This document shows, piece by piece, positions 5,570-5,666 of a stretch of DNA of 5,666 nt. The DNA is taken from positions 1-5,666 of the forward strand of contig DEKZ01000276.1 in NCBI GenBank assembly GCA_002354135.1, written 5' to 3'. The position numbers and the translations under genes are program-made. Below the pieces are notes generated by a model that had not been told where the DNA came from, did not search any database, and was given only the letters and a program-made list of their open reading frames with translations. The stretch is from Massilia sp. UBA2709 (GTDB lineage: Bacteria > Pseudomonadota > Gammaproteobacteria > Burkholderiales > Burkholderiaceae_D). How positions within the stretch are numbered: the stretch's first letter is position 1; each line of letters begins with the position of its first letter.

Positions 5570-5666
5570 CTAAGCGGCATCCTGCTCCACCAGCAGCCAG
5601 TTCTCACGCAACCCCTGCTCGAAGCGCGCGGCCGGCAGCGGGGCGGCGTACAGGTAGCCCTGCACC
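5570..5666 (-). CDS. C-terminal end of an EAL-domain cyclic-di-GMP phosphodiesterase (5' end outside the window)
   Basis: On the minus strand the last 31 codons read VQGYLYAAPLPAARFEQGLR, then ENWLLVEQDAA and a TAG at 5570-5572. QGYLxxxPLPAxxFE is the characteristic end of EAL domains, which hydrolyse the second messenger c-di-GMP and so affect motility and biofilm formation. The catalytic EAL, DDFG-type and other motifs lie outside the window, so activity and any GGDEF, PAS or membrane partner domains cannot be judged. It is in the same direction as tRNA-Ser, ending 66 bases before it; the tRNA promoter lies in the gap. Confidence 0.85.
   Translation of the reverse strand, partial: VQGYLYAAPLPAARFEQGLRENWLLVEQDAA

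Noticed and set aside
5332..5607. 91-codon minus-strand frame over the tRNA-Ser gene
   Set aside because: It reads through the tRNA, its promoter and its terminator, which are strongly supported; such frames across tRNAs are common artefacts.
1..5666. CRISPR array, insertion sequence or attachment-site repeat
   Set aside because: No regularly spaced repeats, no transposase or integrase motifs and no second copy of the tRNA 3' end could be found by eye.

Overview
The window looks like chromosomal DNA of a GC-rich betaproteobacterium, most likely Burkholderiales/Oxalobacteraceae (Massilia-like). The reasons are a Burkholderiales-type trimeric porin ending in Phe, the strong GC preference at third codon positions, and an EAL-domain protein and class II tRNA-Ser of proteobacterial type. 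This placement is by pattern recognition, not by a search.

Left part (1-1701): the C-terminal end of a small membrane protein enters on the + strand (1-108). Two minus-strand genes follow, read right to left: a 366-residue outer-membrane porin (601-1701) and, 99 bases downstream of it, a very acidic, disordered 144-residue protein (67-501). The acidic gene's 3' end overlaps the incoming + strand gene tail to tail. The porin and the gene at 2023 are divergent, separated by a 321-base AT-richer intergenic stretch.

Middle (2023-5214): two + strand genes form the unusual part. The first encodes a 451-residue protein with an N-terminal coiled coil, a helical core and a 90-residue Asp/Tyr/Gly-rich tail; I do not recognise a function for it. 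The second encodes a natural fusion of an N-terminal class I SAM-dependent methyltransferase to a C-terminal HNH nuclease. About 150 bases separate them, holding a 10-bp inverted repeat and a possible -10 element. No terminator is visible between them, so they may be co-transcribed or separately controlled. The methyltransferase lacks the DNA-methylase catalytic motif, so this is not an ordinary restriction-modification pair; a role in defence or another conflict system is a hypothesis only.

Right part (5215-5666): a gene-free stretch with overlapping, mutually exclusive hairpins, then on the minus strand a complete tRNA-Ser(UGA) gene with its own promoter and intrinsic terminator, then the last 31 codons of an EAL-domain c-di-GMP phosphodiesterase. 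The two-gene middle unit lies on the 3' side of the tRNA gene, the side where integrated elements are usually found, but no integrase or attachment-site repeat is visible in this window.
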